From the NCBI GenBank assembly GCA_963693285.1, contig OY848926.1, positions 2,795,001-2,859,000 of the forward strand: a stretch of DNA of 64,000 nucleotides. The letters run 5' to 3'. The stretch's first letter is position 1. Each line of letters begins with the position of its first letter. Origin of the DNA: Xestospongia muta (Eukaryota > Porifera > Demospongiae > Haplosclerida > Petrosiidae). Shown here in pieces: positions 50,587 through 62,502 of the stretch. The notes beneath the pieces are model-generated. The model worked only from the letters and a program-made list of their open reading frames with translations. It did not search any database and was not told where the DNA came from. The position numbers and the translations under genes were made by a program.

Positions 50587-51891
50587 GAACTTTGTAATTT
50601 AATATCTCTTAAATCTACTAATAAAGTCGTCTAAATAGGTTAAAACTCTAAAATAAAGAGTTTAGAGCTTTTTGAAAGTAAAAAAAGATTAGAAATTAAC
50701 TGTGAAAACTGGTTAAATAAGCTGATCTAAAGAGTTTAGTAAGTTTATCTGTCTTAAATATACTAATAAAGTAGTCTAAATAGGTTAAAACTCTAAAATA
50801 AAGAGTTTAGAGCTTCTTGAAAGTAAAAAAAGATTAGAAATTAACTATGAAAACTGGTTAAATAAGCTGATCTAAAGAGTTTAGTAAGTTTATCTGTCTT
50901 AAATGTACTAATAAAGTAGTCTAAATAGGTTAAAACTCTAAAATAAAGAGTTTAGAGCTTTTTGAAAGTTAAAAAAGATTAGAAATTAACTGTGAAAACT
51001 GGTTAAATAAGCTGATCTAAAGAGTTTAGTAAGTTTATCTGTCTTTAATATACTAATAATGTAGTCTAAATAGGTTAAAACTCTAAAATAAAGAGTTTAA
51101 AGCTTTTTGAAAGTTAAAAAAGATTAGAAATTAACTGTGAAAACTGGTTAAATAAGCAGATCTAAGGACTTTAATAAGTTTATCTGTCTTAAACATACTT
51201 ATAAGGTAGTCTAAATAGGTTTAAAAACTAAAATAAAGAGTTTAGAGCTTTTTGAAAGTTAAAAAAGATTAGAAATTAACTGTGAAAACTGGTTAAATAA
51301 GCTGATTTAAAGAGCTTAGTAAGTTAATCTATCTTAAATAAACTAATAAAGTAGTCTAAATAGGTTAAAACTCTAAAATAAAGAGTTTAGAGCTTTTTGA
51401 AAGTTAAAAAAGATTAGAAATTAACTGTGAAAACTAGTTAAATAAGCAGATCTAGGGACTTTAATAAGTCTATCTGTCTTAAATATAGTAATAAAGTAGT
51501 CTAAATAGGTTAAAACTCTAAAATAAAGAGTTTAGAGCTTTTTGAAAGTTAAAAAAGATTAGAAATTAACTGAGAAAACTGGTTAAATAGGCTGATCTAA
51601 AGAGCTTAGTAAGTTAATCTGTCTCAAATATACTAATAAAGTAGTCTAAATAGGTTAAAACTCTAAAATAAAGAGTTTAGAGCTTTTTGAAAGTTAAAAA
51701 AGATTAGAAATTAACTGTTAAAACTGGTTAAATAAGCTGATCTAATAAGTTTAGTAAGATTATCTTTCTTAAATATACTAATAAAGTAGTCTAAATAGGT
51801 TAAAACACTAAAATAAAGAGTTTAGAGCTTTTTGAAAGTTAAAAAAGATTAGAAATTAACTTTGAAAACTGGTTTAATAGGCTGATCTAAA
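50587..51891 (+). repeat. Right-hand higher-order repeat, copy E5 (9 monomers)
   Basis: 1,305 bp. The order is 1, 2, 3, a type 6 form with CTTTAATATAC, 7, then 10, 11, 12, 13. Types 4, 5, 8 and 9 are missing. The joint between 7 and 10 falls near 51,240-51,300, where GATTTAAAGAGCTTAG appears. Confidence 0.8.
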
Positions 51892-53629
51892 GAACTTTGT
51901 AATTTAATATCTCTTAAATCTACTAATAAAGTCGTCTAAATAGGTTAAAACTCTAAAATAAAGAGTTTAGAGCTTTTTGAAAGTAAAAAAAGATTAGAAA
52001 TGAACTGTGAAAACTGGTTAAATAAGCTGATCTAAAGAGTTTAGTAAGTTTATCTGTCTTAAATATACTAATAAAGTAGTCTAAATAGGTTAAAACTCTA
52101 AAATAAAGAGTTTAGAGCTTCTTGAAAGTAAAAAAAGATTACAAATTAACTATGAAAACTGGTTAAATAAGCTGATCTAAAGAATTTAGTAAGTTTATCT
52201 GTCTTAAATGTACTAATAAAGTAGTCTAAATAGGTTAAAACTCTAAAATAAAGAGTTTAGAGCTTTCGAAAGTTAAAAAAGATTAGAAATTAAGTGTGAA
52301 AACTAGTTAAATAAGCTGATCTAAAGAGTTTAGTAAGTTTATCTGTCTTACATATAGTAATAAAGTAGTATAAGTAGGTTAAAACTCTAAAATAAAGAGT
52401 TTAGAGCTTTCGAAAGTTAAAAAAGATTAGAAATTAAGTGTGAAAACTGGTTAAATAAGCTGATCTAAAGAGTTTAGTAAGTTTATCTGTCTTACATATA
52501 GTAATAAAGTAGTCTAAGTAGGTTAAAACATTAAAATAAAGAGTTTACAGCTTTTTGAAAGTTAAAAAAGATTAGAAATTAACTGTGAAAACTGGTTAAA
52601 TAAGCTGATCTAAAGAGTTTAGTAAGTTTATCTGTCTTAAATATACTAATAATGTAGTCTAAATAGGTTAAAACTCTAAAATAAAGAGTTTAAAGCTTTT
52701 TGAAAGTTAAAAAAGATTAGAAATTAACTGTGAAAACTGGTTAAATAAGCAGATCTAAGGACTTTAATAAGTTTATCACTCTTAAATGTACTAATTAAGT
52801 AGTCTAAATAGGTTAAAACTCTAAAATAAAGAGTTTAGAGCTTTTTGAAAGTTAAAAAAGATTAGAAATTAACTATGAAAACTGGTTAAATAAGCTAATC
52901 TAAAGAGTTTAGTAAGTTTATCTGTCTTAAATATACTAATAAAGTAGTCTAAATAGGTTAAAACTCTAAAAAAAAGAGTTTAGAGCTTTTTGAAAGTTAA
53001 AAAAGATTAGAAATTAACTGTGAAAACTGGTTAAATAAGCTGATCTAAAGAGCTTAGTAAGTTAATCTATCTTAAATAAACTAATAAAGTAGTCTAAATA
53101 GGTTAAAACTCTAAAATAAAGAGTTTAGAGCTTTTTGAAAGTTAAAAAAGATTAGCAATTAACTGTGAAAACTAGTTAAATAAGCAGATCTAGGGACTTT
53201 AATAAGTCTATCTGTCTTAAATATAGTAATAAAGTAGTCTAAATAGGTTAAAACTCTAAAATAAAGAGTTTAGAGCTTTTTGAAAGTTAAAAAAGATTAG
53301 AAATTAACTGAGAAAACTGGTTAAATAGGCTGATCTAAAGAGCTTAGTAAGTTAATCTGTCTTAAATATACTAATAAAGTAGTCTAAATAGGTTAAAACT
53401 CTAAAATAAACAGTTTAGAGCTTTTTGAAAGTTAAAAAAGATTAGAAATTAACTGTTAAAACTGGTTAAATAAGCTGATCTAATAAGTTTAGTAAGATTA
53501 TCTTTCTTAAATATACTAATAAAGTAGTCTAAATAGGTTAAAACACTAAAATAAAGAGTTTAGAGCTTTTTGAAAGTTAAAAAAGATTAGAAATTAACTT
53601 TGAAAACTGGTTTAATAGGCTGATCTAAA
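51892..53629 (+). repeat. Right-hand higher-order repeat, copy E6 (12 monomers, with a hybrid)
   Basis: 1,738 bp. The order is 1 to 6, a monomer joining the first part of type 7 to the last part of type 8, then 9 to 13. It is the 13-monomer form less one unit. It retains both CTTTCGAAAG monomers (near 52,262 and 52,406), with private CTTACATATAG in both. Confidence 0.85.
52683..52827 (+). repeat. Hybrid monomer, type 7 / type 8
   Basis: The first part (AAAGCTTTTTG, GCAGATCTAAGGACTTT, AATAAGTTTA) is type 7. From 52,778 it reads CACTCTTAAATGTAC and CTAATTAAG, as in type 8 at 47,850 and 49,733. The switch lies within about 52,776-52,778, and the monomer keeps its full 145 bp. This is a direct trace of an in-register unequal exchange or conversion between neighbouring monomers. 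Confidence 0.85.
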
Positions 53630-55076
53630 GAACTTTGTAATTTAATATCTCTTAAATCTACTAATAAAGTCGTCTAAATAGGTTAAAACTCTAAAATAAA
53701 GAGTTTAGAGCTTTTTGAAAGTAAAAAAAGATTAGAAATTAACTGTGAAAACTGGTTAAATAAGCTGATCTAAAGAGTTTAGTAAGTTTATCTGTCTTAA
53801 ATATACTAATAAAGTAGTCTAAATAGGTTAAAACTCTAAAATAAAGAGTTTAGAGCTTCTTGAAAGTAAAAAAAGATTAGAAATTAACTATGAAAACTGG
53901 TTAAATAAGCTGATCTAAAGAGTTTAGTAAATTTATCTGTCTTAAATGTACTAATAAAGTAGTCTAAATAGGTTAAAACTCTAAAATAAAGAGTTTAGAG
54001 CTTTTTGAAAGTTAAAAAAGATTAGAAATTAACTGTGAAAACTGGTTAAATAAGCTGATCTAAAGAGCTTAGTAAGTTTATCTGTCTAAAATATACTAAT
54101 AAAGTAGTCTAAATAGGTTAAAACTCTAAAATAAAGAGTTTAGAGCTTTCGAAAGTTAAAAAAGATTAGAAATTAAGTGTGAAAACTGGTTAAATAAGCT
54201 GATCTAAAGAGTTTAGTAAGTTTACCTGTCTTAAATATAGTAATAAAGTAGTATAAGTAGGTTAAAACTCTAAAATAAAGAGTTTAGAGCTTTCGAAAGT
54301 TAAAAAAGATTAGAAATTAAGTGTGAAAACTGGTTAAATAAGCTGATCTAAAGAGTTTAGTAAGTTTATCTGTCTTAAATATAGTAATAAAGTAGTCTAA
54401 GTAGGTTAAAACATTAAAATAAAGAGTTTAGAGCTTTTTGAAAGTTAAAAAAGATTAGAAATTAACTGTGAAAACTGGTTAAATAAGCTGATCTAAAGAG
54501 TTTAGTAAGTTTATCTGTCTTAAATATACTAATAATGTAGTCTAAATAGGTTAAAACTCTAAAATAAAGAGTTTAAAGCTTTTTGAAAGTTAAAAAAGAT
54601 TAGAAATTAACTGTGAAAACTGGTTAAATAAGCAGATCTAAGGACTTTAATAAGTTTATCTGTCTTAAATATACTTATAAGGTAGTCTAAATAGGTTTAA
54701 AAACTAAAATAAAGAGTTTAGAGCTTTTTGAAAGTTAAAAAAGATTAGAAATTAACTGTGAAAACTGGTTAAATTGGCTGATCTAAAGGCTTAGTAACTT
54801 AATCTCTCTTAAATGTACTAATTAAGTAGTCTAAATAGGTTAAAACTCTAAAATAAAGAGTTTAGAGCTTTTTGAAAGTTAAAAAAGATTAGAAATTAAC
54901 TGTGAAAACTGGTTAAATAAGCTAATCTAAAGAGTTTAGTAAGTTTATCTGTCTTAAATATACTAATAAAGTAGTCTAAATAGGTTAAAACTCTAAAAAA
55001 AAGAGTTTAGAGCTTTTTGAAAGTTAAAAAAGATTAGAAATTAACTTTGAAAACTGGTTTAATAGGCTGATCTAAA
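53630..55076 (+). repeat. 10-monomer (1,447 bp) unit, copy 1 of 3
   Basis: Order 1, 2, 3, an extra monomer with GAGCTTAGTAAGTTTATC and GTCTAAAATATAC (near 54,066), 4, 5, 6, 7, 8, 9. Types 10 to 13 are absent and type 9 joins directly to type 1. The private TTTACCTGTC at 54,221 recurs at 55,668 and 57,115, exactly 1,447 bp apart. Confidence 0.9.
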
Positions 55077-56523
55077 GAACTTTGTAATTTAATATCTCTT
55101 AAATCTACTAATAAAGTCGTCTAAATAGGTTAAAACTCTAAAATAAAGAGTTTAGAGCTTTTTGAAAGTAAAAAAAGATTAGAAATTAACTGTGAAAACT
55201 GGTTAAATAAGCTGATCTAAAGAGTTTAGTAAGTTTATCTGTCTTAAATATACTAATAAAGTAGTCTAAATAGGTTAAAACTCTAAAATAAAGAGTTTAG
55301 AGCTTCTTGAAAGTAAAAAAAGATTAGAAATTAACTATGAAAACTGGTTAAATAAGCTGATCTAAAGAGTTTAGTAAATTTATCTGTCTTAAATGTACTA
55401 ATAAAGTAGTCTAAATAGGTTAAAACTCTAAAATAAAGAGTTTAGAGCTTTTTGAAAGTTAAAAAAGATTAGAAATTAACTGTGAAAACTGGTTAAATAA
55501 GCTGATCTAAAGAGCTTAGTAAGTTTATCTGTCTAAAATATACTAATAAAGTAGTCTAAATAGGTTAAAACTCTAAAATAAAGAGTTTAGAGCTTTCGAA
55601 AGTTAAAAAAGATTAGAAATTAAGTGTGAAAACTGGTTAAATAAGCTGATCTAAAGAGTTTAGTAAGTTTACCTGTCTTAAATATAGTAATAAAGTAGTA
55701 TAAGTAGGTTAAAACTCTAAAATAAAGAGTTTAGAGCTTTCGAAAGTTAAAAAAGATTAGAAATTAAGTGTGAAAACTGGTTAAATAAGCTGATCTAAAG
55801 AGTTTAGTAAGTTTATCTGTCTTAAATATAGTAATAAAGTAGTCTAAGTAGGTTAAAACATTAAAATAAAGAGTTTAGAGCTTTTTGAAAGTTAAAAAAG
55901 ATTAGAAATTAACTGTGAAAACTGGTTAAATAAGCTGATCTAAAGAGTTTAGTAAGTTTATCTGTCTTAAATATACTAATAATGTAGTCTAAATAGGTTA
56001 AAACTCTAAAATAAAGAGTTTAAAGCTTTTTGAAAGTTAAAAAAGATTAGAAATTAACTGTGAAAACTGGTTAAATAAGCAGATCTAAGGACTTTAATAA
56101 GTTTATCTGTCTTAAATATACTTATAAGGTAGTCTAAATAGGTTTAAAAACTAAAATAAAGAGTTTAGAGCTTTTTGAAAGTTAAAAAAGATTAGAAATT
56201 AACTGTGAAAACTGGTTAAATTGGCTGATCTAAAGGCTTAGTAACTTAATCTCTCTTAAATGTACTAATTAAGTAGTCTAAATAGGTTAAAACTCTAAAA
56301 TAAAGAGTTTAGAGCTTTTTGAAAGTTAAAAAAGATTAGAAATTAACTGTGAAAACTGGTTAAATAAGCTAATCTAAAGAGTTTAGTAAGTTTATCTGTC
56401 TTAAATATACTAATAAAGTAGTCTAAATAGGTTAAAACTCTAAAAAAAAGAGTTTAGAGCTTTTTGAAAGTTAAAAAAGATTAGAAATTAACTTTGAAAA
56501 CTGGTTTAATAGGCTGATCTAAA
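55077..56523 (+). repeat. 10-monomer (1,447 bp) unit, copy 2 of 3
   Basis: Same order and private variants as copy 1, including TTTACCTGTC at 55,668, AGTAAATTTATC near 55,373 and CTTAGTAACTTAATC near 56,237. I noticed no difference from copy 1 in the parts compared. The unit is far more homogeneous than the earlier right-hand copies, which points to recent amplification. Confidence 0.9.
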
Positions 56524-57940
56524 GAACTTTGTAATTTAATATCTCTTAAATCTACTAATAAAGTCGTCTAAATAGGTTAAAACTCTAAAATAAAGAGTTT
56601 AGAGCTTTTTGAAAGTAAAAAAAGATTAGAAATTAACTGTGAAAACTGGTTAAATAAGCTGATCTAAAGAGTTTAGTAAGTTTATCTGTCTTAAATATAC
56701 TAATAAAGTAGTCTAAATAGGTTAAAACTCTAAAATAAAGAGTTTAGAGCTTCTTGAAAGTAAAAAAAGATTAGAAATTAACTATGAAAACTGGTTAAAT
56801 AAGCTGATCTAAAGAGTTTAGTAAATTTATCTGTCTTAAATGTACTAATAAAGTAGTCTAAATAGGTTAAACATCTAAAATAAAGAGTTTAGAGCTTTTT
56901 GAAAGTTAAAAAAGATTAGAAATTAACTGTGAAAACTGGTTAAATAAGCTGATCTAAAGAGCTTAGTAAGTTTATCTGTCTAAAATATACTAATAAAGTA
57001 GTCTAAATAGGTTAAAACTCTAAAATAAAGAGTTTAGAGCTTTCGAAAGTTAAAAAAGATTAGAAATTAAGTGTGAAAACTGGTTAAATAAGCTGATCTA
57101 AAGAGTTTAGTAAGTTTACCTGTCTTAAATATAGTAATAAAGTAGTATAAGTAGGTTAAAACTCTAAAATAAAGAGTTTAGAGCTTTCGAAAGTTAAAAA
57201 AGATTAGAAATTAAGTGTGAAAACTGGTTAAATAAGCTGATCTAAAGAGTTTAGTAAGTTTATCTGTCTTAAATATAGTAATAAAGTAGTCTAAGTAGGT
57301 TAAAACATTAAAATAAAGAGTTTAGAGCTTTTTGAAAGTTAAAAAAGATTAGAAATTAACTGTGAAAACTGGTTAAATAAGCTGATCTAAAGAGTTTAGT
57401 AAGTTTATCTGTCTTAAATATACTAATAATGTAGTCTAAATAGGTTAAAACTCTAAAATAAAGAGTTTAAAGCTTTTTGAAAGTTAAAAAAGATTAGAAA
57501 TTAACTGTGAAAACTGGTTAAATAAGCAGATCTAAGGACTTTAATAAGTTTATCTGTCTTAAATATACTTATAAGGTAGTCTAAATAGGTTTAAAAACTA
57601 AAATAAAGAGTTTAGAGCTTTTTGAAAGTTAAAAAAGATTAGAAATTAACTGTGAAAACTGGTTAAATTGGCTGATCTAAAGGCTTAGTAACTTAATCTC
57701 TCTTAAATGTACTAATTAAGTAGTCTAAATAGGTTAAAACTCTAAAATAAAGAGTTTAGAGCTTTTTGAAAGTTAAAAAAGATTAGAAATTAACTGTGAA
57801 AACTGGTTAAATAAGCTAATCTAAAGAGTTTAGTAAGTTTATCTGTCTTAAATATACTAATAAAGTAGTCTAAATAGGTTAAAACTCTAAAAAAAAGAGT
57901 TTAGAGCTTTTTGAAAGTTAAAAAAGATTAGAAATTAACT
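56524..57940 (+). repeat. 10-monomer (1,447 bp) unit, copy 3 of 3
   Basis: Matches copies 1 and 2, with a private GTTAAACATCTAAAAT near 56,867 where they read TTAAAACTCTAAAAT. Identity stops at 57,941, where G replaces T and a type 10 monomer follows type 9, returning to the fuller order. Confidence 0.9.
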
Positions 57941-60900
57941 GTGAAAACTGGTTAAATAAGCTGATCTAAAGAGCTTAGTAAGTTAATCTATCTTAAATAA
58001 ACTAATAAAGTAGTCTAAATAGGTTAAAACTCTAAAATAAAGAGTTTAGAGCTTTTTGAAAGTTAAAAAAGATTAGCAATTAACTGTGAAAACTAGTTAA
58101 ATAAGCAGATCTAAGGACTTTAATAAGTCTATCTGTATTAAATATAGTAATAAAGTAGTCTAAATAGGTTAAAACTCTAAAATAAAGAGTTTAGAGCTTT
58201 TTGAAAGTTAAAAAAGATTAGAAATTAACTGAGAAAACTGGTTAAATAGGCTGATCTAAAGAGCTTAGTAAGTTAATCTGTCTTAAATAGACTAATAAAG
58301 TAGTCTAAATAGGTTAAAACTCCAAAATAAAGAGTTTAGAGCTTTTTGAAAGTTGAAAAAGATTAGAAATTAACTGTTAAAACTGGTTAAATAAGCTGAT
58401 CTAAAGAGTTTAGTAAGTTTATCTGTCTTAAATATACTAATAAAGTAGTCTAAATAGGTTAAAACTCTAAAATAAAGAGTTTAGAGCTTTCGAAAGTTAA
58501 AAAAGATTAGAAATTAAGTGTGAAAACTGGTTAAATAAGCTGATCTAAAGAGTTTAGTAAGTTTATCTGTCTTAAATATAGTAATAAAGTAGTATAAGTA
58601 GGTTAAAACTCTAAAATAAAGAGTTTAGAGCTTTCGAAAGTTAAAAAAGATTAGAAATTAAGTGTGAAAACTGGTTAAATAAGCTGATCTAAAGAGTTTA
58701 GTAAGTTTATCTGTCTTAAATATAGTAATAAAGTAGTCTAAGTAGGTTAAAACATTAAAATAAAGAGTTTAGAGCTTTTTGAAAGTTAAAAAAGATTAGA
58801 AATTAACTGTGAAAACTGGTTAAATAAGCTGATCTAAAGAGTTTAGTAAGTTTATCTGTCTTAAATATACTAATAATGTAGTCTAAATAGGTTAAAACTC
58901 TAAAATAAAGAGTTTAAAGCTTTTTGAAAGTTAAAAAAGATTAGGAATTAACTGTGAAAACTGGTTAAATAAGCAGATCTAAGGACTTTAATAAGTTTAT
59001 CTGTCTTAAATATACTTATAAGGTAGTCTAAATAGGTTTAAAAACTAAAATAAAGAGTTTAGAGCTTTTTGAAAGTTAAAAAAGATTAGAAATTAACTGT
59101 GAAAACTGGTTAAATTGGCTGATCTAAAGGCTTAGTAAGTTAATCTCTCTTAAATGTACTAATTAAGTAGTCTAAATAGGTTAAAACTCTAAAATAAAGA
59201 GTTTAGAGCTTTTTGAAAGTTAAAAAAGATTAGAAATTAACTGTGAAAACTGGTTAAATAAGCTAATCTAAAGAGTTTAGTAAGTTTATCTGTCTTAAAT
59301 ATACTAATAAAGTAGTCTAAATAGGTTAAAACTCTAAAAAAAAGAGTTTAGAGCTTTTTGAAAGTTAAAAAAGATTAGAAATTAACTGTGAATCTGGTTA
59401 AATAAGCTGATCTAAAGAGCTTAGTAAGTTAATCTATCTTAAATAAACTAATAAAGTAGTCTAAATAGGTTAAAACTCTAAAATAAAGAGTTTAGAGCTT
59501 TTTGAAAGTTAAAAAAGATTAGAAATTAACTGTGAAAACTAGTTAAATAAGCAGATTTAAGGACTTTAATAAGTCTATCTGTATTAAATATAGTAATAAA
59601 GTAGTCTAAATAGGTTAAAACTCTAAAATAAAGAGTTTAGAGCTTTTTGAAAGTTAAAAAAGATTAGAAATTAACTGAGAAAACTGGTTAAATAGGCTGA
59701 TCTAAAGAGCTTAGTAAGTTAATCTGTCTTAAATATACTAATAAAGTAGTCTAAATAGGTTAAAACTCCAAAATAAAGAGTTTAGAGCTTTTTGAAAGTT
59801 GAAAAAGATTAGAAATTAACTGTTAAAACTGGTTAAATAAGCTGATCTAAAGAGTTTAGTAAGTTAATCTGTCTTAAATATACTAATAAAGTAGTCTAAA
59901 TAGGTTAAAACTCTAAAATAAAGAGTTTAGAGCTTTTTGAAAGTTAAAAAAGATTAGAAATTAACTGTGAAAACTGGTTAAATAAGCAGATGTAAGGACT
60001 TTAATAAGTTTATCTGTCTTAAATATACTAATAAGGTAGTCTAAATAGGTTAAAAAACTAAAATAAAGAGTTTAGAGCTTTTTGAAAGTTAAAAAAGATT
60101 AGAAATTAACTGTGAAAACTGGTTAAATTGGCTGATCTAAAGGCTTAGTAAGTTAATCTCTCTTAAATGTACAAATAAAGTAGTCTAAATAGGTTAAAAC
60201 TCTAAAATAAAGAGTGTAGAGCTTTTTGAAAGTTAAAAAAGATTAGAAATTAACTGTAAAAACTGGTTAAATAAGCTAATCTAAAGAGTTTAGTAAGTTT
60301 ATCTGTCTTAAATATACTAATAAAGTAGTCTAAATAAGTTAAAACTCTAAAAAAAAGAGTTTAGAGCTTTTTGAAAGTTAAAAAAGATTAGCAATTAACT
60401 GTGAAAACTAGTTAAATAAGCAGATCTAAGGACTTTAATAAGTCTATCTGTCTTAAATATACTAATAAAGTAGTCTAAATAAGTTAAAAATCTAAAAAAA
60501 AGAGTTTAGAGCTTTTTGAAAGTTAAAAAAGATTAGAAATTAACTGTGAAAACTGGTTAAATAAGCTAATCTAAAGAGTTTAGTAAGTTTATCTGTCTTA
60601 AATATACTAATAAAGTAGTCTAAATAAGTTAAAACTCTAAAAAAAAGAGTTTAGAGCTTTTTGAAAGTTAAAAAAGATTAGAAATTAACTGTGAAAACTG
60701 GTTAAATAGGCTGATCTAAAGAGCTTAGTAAGTTAATCTGTCTTAAATATACTAATAAAGTAGTCTAAATAGGTTAAAACTCCAAAATAAAGAGTTTAGA
60801 GCTTTTTGAAAGTTGAAAAAGATTAGAAATTAACTGTTAAAACTGGTTAAATAAGCTGATCTAAAGAGTTTAGTAAGTTTATCTGTCTTAAATATACTAA

Positions 60901-62502
60901 TAAAGTAGTCTAAATAGGTTAAAACTCTAAAATAAAGAGTTTAGAGCTTTTTGAAAGTTAAAAAAGATTAGAAATTAACTGTGAAAACTGGTTAAATAAG
61001 CTGATCTAAAGAGTTTAGTAAGTTTGTCTGTCTTAAATATACTGATAATGTAGTCTAAATAGGTTAAAACTCTAAAATAAAGAGTTTAGAGCTTTTTGAA
61101 AGTTAAAAAAGATTAGAAATTAACTGTGAAAACTGGTTAAATAAGCAGATGTAAGGACTTTAATAAGTTTATCTGTCTTAAATATACTAATAAGGTAGTC
61201 TAAATAGGTTAAAAAAATAAAATAAAGAGTTTAGAGCTTTTTGAAAGTTAAAAAAGATTAGAAATTAACTGTGAAAACTGGTTAAATTGGCTGATCTAAA
61301 GGCTTAGTAAGTTATTCTCTCTTAAATGTACTAATAAAGTAGTCTAAATAGGTTAAAACTCTAAAATAAAGAGTTTAGAGCTTTTTGAAAGTTAAAAAAG
61401 ATTAGAAATTAACTGTGAAAACTGGTTAAATAAGCTAATCTAAAGAGTTTAGTAAGTTTATCTGTCTTAAATATACTAATAAAGTAGTCTAAATAGGTTA
61501 AAACTCTAACATAAAGAGTTTAGAGCTTTTAGAAAGTTAAAAAAGATTAGAAATTTACTGTGAAAACTGGTTAAATAAGCTGATCTAAAGAGGTTAGTTA
61601 GTTAATCTGTCTTAAATATACTAATAAAGTAGTCTAAATAGGTTAAAACTCTAAAAAAAGAGTTTAGAGCTTTTTGAAAGTTAAAAAAGATTAGCAATTA
61701 ACTGTGAAAAAACTAGTTAAATAAGCAGATCTAAGGACTTTAATAAGTCTATCTGTCTTAAATATACTAATAAAGTAGTCTAAATAGGTTAAAAAACTAA
61801 AATAAAGAGTTTAGAGCTTATTGAAAGTTAAAAAAGATTAGAAATTAACTGTGAAACTGGTTAAATAGGCTGATCTAAAGAGTTTAGTAAATTAATCTCT
61901 CTTAAATGTACTAATAAAGTAGACTAAATAGGTTAAAACTCTAAAATAAAGAGTTTAGAGCTTTTTGAAATTTAAAAAAGATTAGAAATTAACTGTGAAA
62001 CCATTTTAAATAAGCTGATCTAAAGAGTTTAGTAAGTTTATCTGTCTTAAATATACTAATAAAGTAGCCTAAATAGGTTAAAACTCTAAAATAAAGTGAT
62101 TAGAGCTTTTTTAAAGTTAAAAAAGATTAGAAATTAACTGTGAAAACTGGTTAAATAGGCTGATCTAAAGAGTTTAGTAAGTTTATCTGTCTTAAATATA
62201 CTAATAAAGTAGTCTAAATAGGTTAAAACTCTAAAATAAAGAGTTTAGAGCTTTTTGAAAGTTAAAAAAGATTAGAAATTAACTGTGAAAACTGGTTAAA
62301 TAAGCTGATCTAAAGAGTTTAGTAAGTTTATCTTAATTAAATATACTAATAAAGTAGCCTAAATAGGTTAAAAGTCTAAAATAAAGAGTTTAGAGCTTTT
62401 TGAAAGTTAAAAAAGATTAGAAATCAGCTGTGAAAACTGGTTAAATAAGCTGATCTAAAGAGTTTAGTAAGTTTATCTGTCTTAAATATACTAATAAAGT
62501 AG
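57941..62502 (+). repeat. Loose right end of the array
   Basis: About 31 monomers of the same types as the right-hand repeat. It starts with 10, 11, 12, a type 13 form with AAGTTGAAAAAG, 4, 5, 6, 7, 8, 9, and then type 10 again. The type 10 marker TCTTAAATAA is at 57,991 and 59,437 (1,446 bp, 10 monomers). Beyond about 60,000 the order breaks down and private changes accumulate: GTGAATCTGG near 59,390, AAAAAACTAG near 61,708, CCATTTTAAAT near 62,001, TATCTTAATTAAATA near 62,330. The final monomer is cut off at 62,502. Confidence 0.8.

Larger units (their letters stand above)
1..62502 (+). repeat. Main 145-bp satellite array, about 431 head-to-tail monomers
   Basis: The stretch is an unbroken tandem array. 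Equivalent positions recur at 1, 146, 291 and 436, giving a 145-bp period. The phase at 62,383 implies about 431 monomers after small net deletions. All monomers face the same way and nothing is inserted between them. Most differ from the consensus by only a few bases, while ordered variants define the higher-order repeats listed separately. Stop codons (TAA, TAG, TGA) occur in every frame of both strands in the consensus, and no frame stays open beyond about 40 codons, so coding is excluded. The architecture is known from centromeric and pericentromeric satellites of eukaryotes; a heterochromatic block elsewhere, for example on a sex or B chromosome, would look the same. I do not recognise the family. 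Confidence 0.97.
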
